Both the position numbers and the translations under genes were made by a program. A DNA stretch of 64,000 bases from Xanthomonas sp. XNM01 (lineage in GTDB: Bacteria > Pseudomonadota > Gammaproteobacteria > Xanthomonadales > Xanthomonadaceae), in contig NZ_JACVAP010000001.1 in NCBI RefSeq assembly GCF_014851915.1, positions 868,001 through 932,000 on the forward strand, written 5' to 3'. The notes beneath the pieces are model-generated. The model was not told the DNA's origin. It did not search any database and was given only the letters and a program-made list of their open reading frames with translations. Every line of letters starts with the position of its first letter. Position 1 is the stretch's first letter. Below are positions 61,514 through 64,000 of this stretch, piece after piece.

Positions 61514-61702
61514 GTGATCAGGAAGATGTGTGCTGCGCTGATCCTGGGCATCTCCTGTGCCTCCAGCGCCTTTGCGTTTCCCCCGCAGACCCCATGCAGA
61601 TTCGATGGGCAGATCGAGGTCCTGCCCAACCAGGATGGCTGGCTTGAACTCTATCGTTGCGAAGCGGGGGAGTGGGTCTTCGTAACGTACTGCTTGCCGT
61701 GA
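61514..61702 (+). CDS. second small secreted Cys-rich protein
   Basis: 62 residues from a GTG at 61514 (AAGGA 7 bases upstream); an ATG 12 bases later is an alternative. Signal peptide ALILGISCASSAFA, then PPQTPCRFDGQIEVLP, LYRCEAGEWVFVTYCLP with three Cys. The C-x-x-G, L-Y-x-C and final C spacing recall the gene upstream, so they may be distant paralogs. Confidence 0.65.
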   Translation: MIRKMCAALILGISCASSAFAFPPQTPCRFDGQIEVLPNQDGWLELYRCEAGEWVFVTYCLP

Positions 61703-61737
61703 GAGTCCTGCGGTTGAGCGCGGCGCGCATCGGCTTC

Positions 61738-61753
61738 GTCGGGAATCTCCTAC
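61738..61753. promoter_or_regulatory. third copy of the GTAGG-type palindrome (one mismatch)
   Basis: GTCGGGAATCTCCTAC: same 16-base frame, with C replacing A at position 3. It lies 137 bases upstream of the start at 61891. Confidence 0.4.
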
Positions 61754-61890
61754 AAAGCGACGTGGTACCAGCTGATGGCGTCTTCGGGCGTCAACGTCAC
61801 ACTTTGGTCGCCGGCAACGCGTGCACTGGTCAGGACGACCCCGCAGAAGTGCCCGGGCCCCTCGACGAGCAGGAGAGGGCGTTTTCTCCG

Positions 61891-62103
61891 ATGAGAGTCT
61901 CCATGCCGCGATCCACAGGAATCGAGAAGGTGGTCGAACGCGTCATCGCACGCCTGGGCGAGATCGAGCAGATCTACGGCGCTGGCGTGCGCGAGCAGCA
62001 GAGCCGCGTGTTCCTCGCGGAACTTCAAGCCGAATGCGATGGCCCCGCCATCCATATGGAAGTGTGCTTCCAGACCGCGTATCGCGCACGTTTCGGTGAT
62101 TGA
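61891..62103 (+). CDS. small hypothetical protein
   Basis: 70 residues, mostly helical: GIEKVVERVIARLGEIEQIYG, then REQQSRVFLAELQAECDG and MEVCFQTAYRARF. No signal peptide. Codon third positions are strongly G/C, unlike the opposite-strand frame, which favours this strand. ATG at 61891 or 61903; the ribosome site is weak. No known family. Confidence 0.5.
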   Translation: MRVSMPRSTGIEKVVERVIARLGEIEQIYGAGVREQQSRVFLAELQAECDGPAIHMEVCFQTAYRARFGD

Positions 62104-62930
62104 CGTCCTTGGCCGGCATGGCGATCAAGGGCTCCTGGCGGCATATGGATTGTCCGCTGCATGCCAGCGTCCAGGCGTGGTGGCTTCGCCAGTGCTGAGC
62201 CGCGGCCGCTGCACCGGTGTGAGGGTGCCGTCGTCGTCGCAGCCGACGCGGACTGGACGATCGCGAGGTCGGCCCCATCGAACCAGCGGCTGATTCCGGA
62301 CGCACGACAGATGGTCGGGCCGGCGCGCGAGGTCCCGATCCTCTCGCGCCGCCGGCTTCGCCGGGCGCACGGCTTCGACGTCAGCAGCGGCCAGACGCCT
62401 GCAGCAGCGCCCCCCCCCATGCCTCACCCTCAGGGACGCAGATGGCGTTGGAAGACCAGCGGATGCCTGCATGTACGGATGCCTCCGTCGCGTCGAACAT
62501 CGTCGACGTCTGCGCCGTCCGGCCGAGATGTCAGGTGTGCGCAAGCATCTGCTTGGGGACACCGTAGGGCTCGCCCTCCAGCGTCCGGACGGCACACGCA
62601 CTGTCGCGCATGGAAACTCCGTTCGGCAGCTCGGGTAGAGCCCGGACGGGGCAGCAGAGAACATGCATACGGACGGCACGCTATGCCACCCAAGGGCAGC
62701 TGCGCGCTTGGTGGCGCTCCTGCAGGCGCGAGCACGAGCGCTTCGTGTTCATGCGAAGCGTCAATGATCGGTGGGCTGCAGTGGTGGTCCGGGAGCATCC
62801 GACGACGCGCAGGTGCCCGCGCGGCACGTGCGCGGGGCGGGGCAGGAGATCCCGAGGTTCATCCACGCCGTGGCGCTCAATCTGCGGCGCGCACCGAATG
62901 GGTGCCCATCAGGCAGCGGCCCGAACGCCG
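62104..62930. other. long region without a supported gene
   Basis: About 830 bases between a small hypothetical gene and tRNA-Phe. Frames exist on both strands but their translations are Arg/Pro/Ser-rich, unlike any family, with no ribosome sites. A run of nine C occurs at 62410-62418. No repeats, att site or phage gene seen. Confidence 0.45.
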
Positions 62931-62966
62931 GAAAAAAGAAAAGGGCCTGCATTTCTGCAGGCCCTT
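62931..62966 (-). terminator. terminator of tRNA-Phe
   Basis: Perfect 11-4-11 stem (AAGGGCCTGCA/TGCAGGCCCTT at 62941-62966) downstream of the tRNA on the minus strand, followed by TTCTTTTTT. Strong intrinsic terminator. Confidence 0.88.
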
Positions 62967-62974
62967 CAATTACA

Positions 62975-63050
62975 TGGTGGCCGGGGAGGGAATCGAACCC
63001 CCGACACGGGGATTTTCAATCCCCTGCTCTACCAACTGAGCTACCCGGCC
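62975..63050 (-). tRNA. tRNA-Phe (GAA anticodon)
   Basis: 76 bases with encoded CCA. Acceptor GGCCGGG/CCCGGCC, D-arm GCTCAGTTGGTAGAGC, anticodon stem GGGGA/TCCCC around TTGAAAA, T-arm GTCGGGGGTTCGATTCCCTCC. Own promoter and terminator. Confidence 0.96.
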
Positions 63051-63086
63051 ATGTCGCTTCCGGCTGGGCCGTTGCGAAGGACGCGA

Positions 63087-63115
63087 ACTATACCGGGGCT
63101 TTTCGGATCCGGCAA
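63087..63115 (-). promoter_or_regulatory. sigma70 promoter of tRNA-Phe
   Basis: Minus-strand TTGCCG (63110-63115), 17-base spacer, TATAGT (63087-63092), 36 bases before the tRNA. Confidence 0.7.
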
Positions 63116-63212
63116 GCGTGCCGTGCGCTGAATGTGCGATCGGCTTACGCGTCCGGTCCGGGATGTGGCGCGCATGATGGTCGGCATACGGGCTTTCGGT
63201 GGAGGTGGTGCG

Positions 63213-63677
63213 ATGGTCAGGGTCTTGTGGGTGACGGCGATGGCGCTGGCGATGACGGCGTGCGCGAGTGTGCCGCGGCAGTCCGATGCGCAACGGCTCG
63301 CCCTGTACGAGGCGCATGCCGGGCAGCCGGTCGGCAATTTCAGGTTCTTCGGCAGGCTCAACGGCTGGACGCCGCTGGGAGACTCGGCGCTGGCGGTCTG
63401 GACGCGGCCGGGCGAGGCCTGGCTGCTCGACCTGTCGGGGCCGTGCCAGGATCTGGCGTATGCCAGCGCGATCAGCCTCACCAGCCATATGAGCCAGGTG
63501 TCGGCGCGGTTCGACGATGTCGTGCCGCTGGGCGGCGGCACCGCATCGCTGCGGATCCCGTGCCGCATCGCGCAGATCCGGCCGCTGGACACCAAAGCGC
63601 TGAAGGAGAGCGAGCGGCAGCTGCGCGAGGCGGCGACCGAGCAGCGGCAGGAGCCGGCGCAGGAGCCGTTGCGATAG
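63213..63677 (+). CDS. DUF6491 family lipoprotein
   Basis: 154 residues. Lipobox ALAMTACASV places Cys18 as the lipid anchor. The body (LALYEAHAGQPVGNFRFFGRLNGWTPLGDSALAVWTRPGEAWLLDL, two Cys at GPCQDL and RIPCRI, likely a disulfide) matches DUF6491, frequent in Xanthomonadaceae. GGAGG 7-11 bases upstream fixes the ATG at 63213. Function unknown. The last 30 residues are charged. Confidence 0.82.
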   Translation: MVRVLWVTAMALAMTACASVPRQSDAQRLALYEAHAGQPVGNFRFFGRLNGWTPLGDSALAVWTRPGEAWLLDLSGPCQDLAYASAISLTSHMSQVSARFDDVVPLGGGTASLRIPCRIAQIRPLDTKALKESERQLREAATEQRQEPAQEPLR

Positions 63678-63718
63678 CGCGTGCGTGGGGTGCCGGATCG
63701 CTATGCCGGGCCCGGTGG

Positions 63719-63740
63719 CGGGCCTGCACGAGCAGGCCCG
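63719..63740. terminator. 9-4-9 hairpin between convergent genes
   Basis: CGGGCCTGC/GCAGGCCCG around ACGA, 42 bases after the DUF6491 stop. No U-tract; possible bidirectional terminator for this gene and yggX. Confidence 0.5.
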
Positions 63741-63848
63741 TCCTGGTCGCGGTCAAGGTCCAGTGCGCGCGGATCTGCGTTCACTGGCCGCCGTAAGGCC
63801 GGACGCCGCTGGTACGCGCCAGCGCCATGCCCACGATGCCGGCGTGGA

Positions 63849-64000
63849 TCAGTCCTGCGGCGGGACGTAGCCGGCGACCTTGAGCACGTCGCCGCCGAAC
63901 AGGAACTTCTCCATCTGTTCTTCCAGGAAGGCGCGATGCTTGGGGTCGCGTGGCGACAGCCGGTTCTCGTTGATCAGCATGGTCTGATGGGCCAGCCACT
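63849..64000 (-). CDS. YggX family Fe(2+)-trafficking / oxidative damage protection protein, C-terminal part
   Basis: The minus strand from the window edge encodes [35 protein letters not shown] and GYVPPQD, then stop. This matches the C-terminal half of YggX (E. coli: W-x-x-x-Q-T-M-L-I-N-E). YggX protects Fe-S proteins and is linked to iron handling. The start is outside the window. Confidence 0.88.
   Translation of the reverse strand, partial: WLAHQTMLINENRLSPRDPKHRAFLEEQMEKFLFGGDVLKVAGYVPPQD

Noticed and set aside
61750..62055. A minus-strand 101-codon frame with a protein-like look opposite the small gene at 61891
   Set aside because: Codon third positions favour the plus strand, and no ribosome site or family supports the minus frame. 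Kept in mind as an alternative.
62410..62418. C9 homopolymer as a phase-variation tract
   Set aside because: It lies in a region with no supported gene, so there is nothing it could switch.

Overview
The window is GC-rich, densely coding bacterial chromosome. Gene content and order point to the Xanthomonadaceae/Lysobacteraceae (Xanthomonas, Lysobacter, Luteimonas and relatives): purM / DUF2066 / PerM-like permease / hda; a SUF operon with its own Rrf2 regulator; thrS-infC-rpmI-rplT-pheST-ihfA-merR-tRNA-Pro followed by a GumN-family gene and dxs; several TonB-dependent receptors; DUF6491 and YggX. The genus cannot be fixed from the sequence alone.

Layout. 1-3343: purM (partial), a DUF2066 protein, an AI-2E-type permease and hda. 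3825-5581: murU and amgK, cell-wall sugar recycling. 5656-9029: a GlsB/YeaQ membrane protein, an M20 peptidase, a small secreted ComEA-like protein and a HutD/Ves protein. 9049-16855: an iron-linked block. A Fur-type palindrome precedes a five-gene operon (PepSY membrane protein, DUF2271, DUF4198, ApbE flavin transferase, diflavin reductase), and a second one precedes a small membrane protein plus a TonB-dependent receptor. 17104-23887: SUF Fe-S assembly genes (sufR, sufB, an LprI-like gene, sufC, sufD, sufS), then a GNAT acetyltransferase and a Rieske protein. 24013-29401: SET-domain protein, envelope proteins, M23 peptidase, an HU protein with a Lys/Ala tail, and a hydrolase/DUF3182 pair. 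30048-44380: a malto-oligosaccharide utilisation locus (two GH13 enzymes, GH97, pullulanase, TonB receptor, MFS transporter, LacI regulator) with two matching LacI-type operators. 44531-52509: translation genes, including a classical-looking threonine attenuator before thrS and an ATC-initiated infC. 52581-53620: an IS481-family element with a 6-bp target duplication. 53692-58797: GumN-family protein, diguanylate cyclase, dxs, HNH nuclease. 58864-64000: lipoproteins, lipocalin, small secreted and hypothetical proteins, tRNA-Phe, DUF6491 and partial yggX.

How parts work together. The 9-17 kb block reads as outer-membrane uptake of ferric chelates plus a flavin-based electron route across the inner membrane to the periplasm. 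DUF2271 carries a sequence resembling the ApbE flavinylation motif, which makes it a candidate flavoprotein of this chain. The neighbouring SUF operon has a 25-bp palindrome over its -10 box, probably the SufR/IscR-type operator. In the sugar locus the TonB receptor imports oligosaccharides, periplasmic enzymes cut them, the MFS carrier takes up the products, and a cytoplasmic glucosidase finishes hydrolysis.

Most notable observations: the candidate flavinylated iron-reduction operon; a gum-type locus that keeps its flanks (tRNA-Pro and gumN) but has only an IS481 between them; a Thr-codon attenuator for thrS; and a 16-bp palindrome of form GTAGG-N6-CC(T/C)AC found three times, each about 140-165 bp upstream of a small gene.
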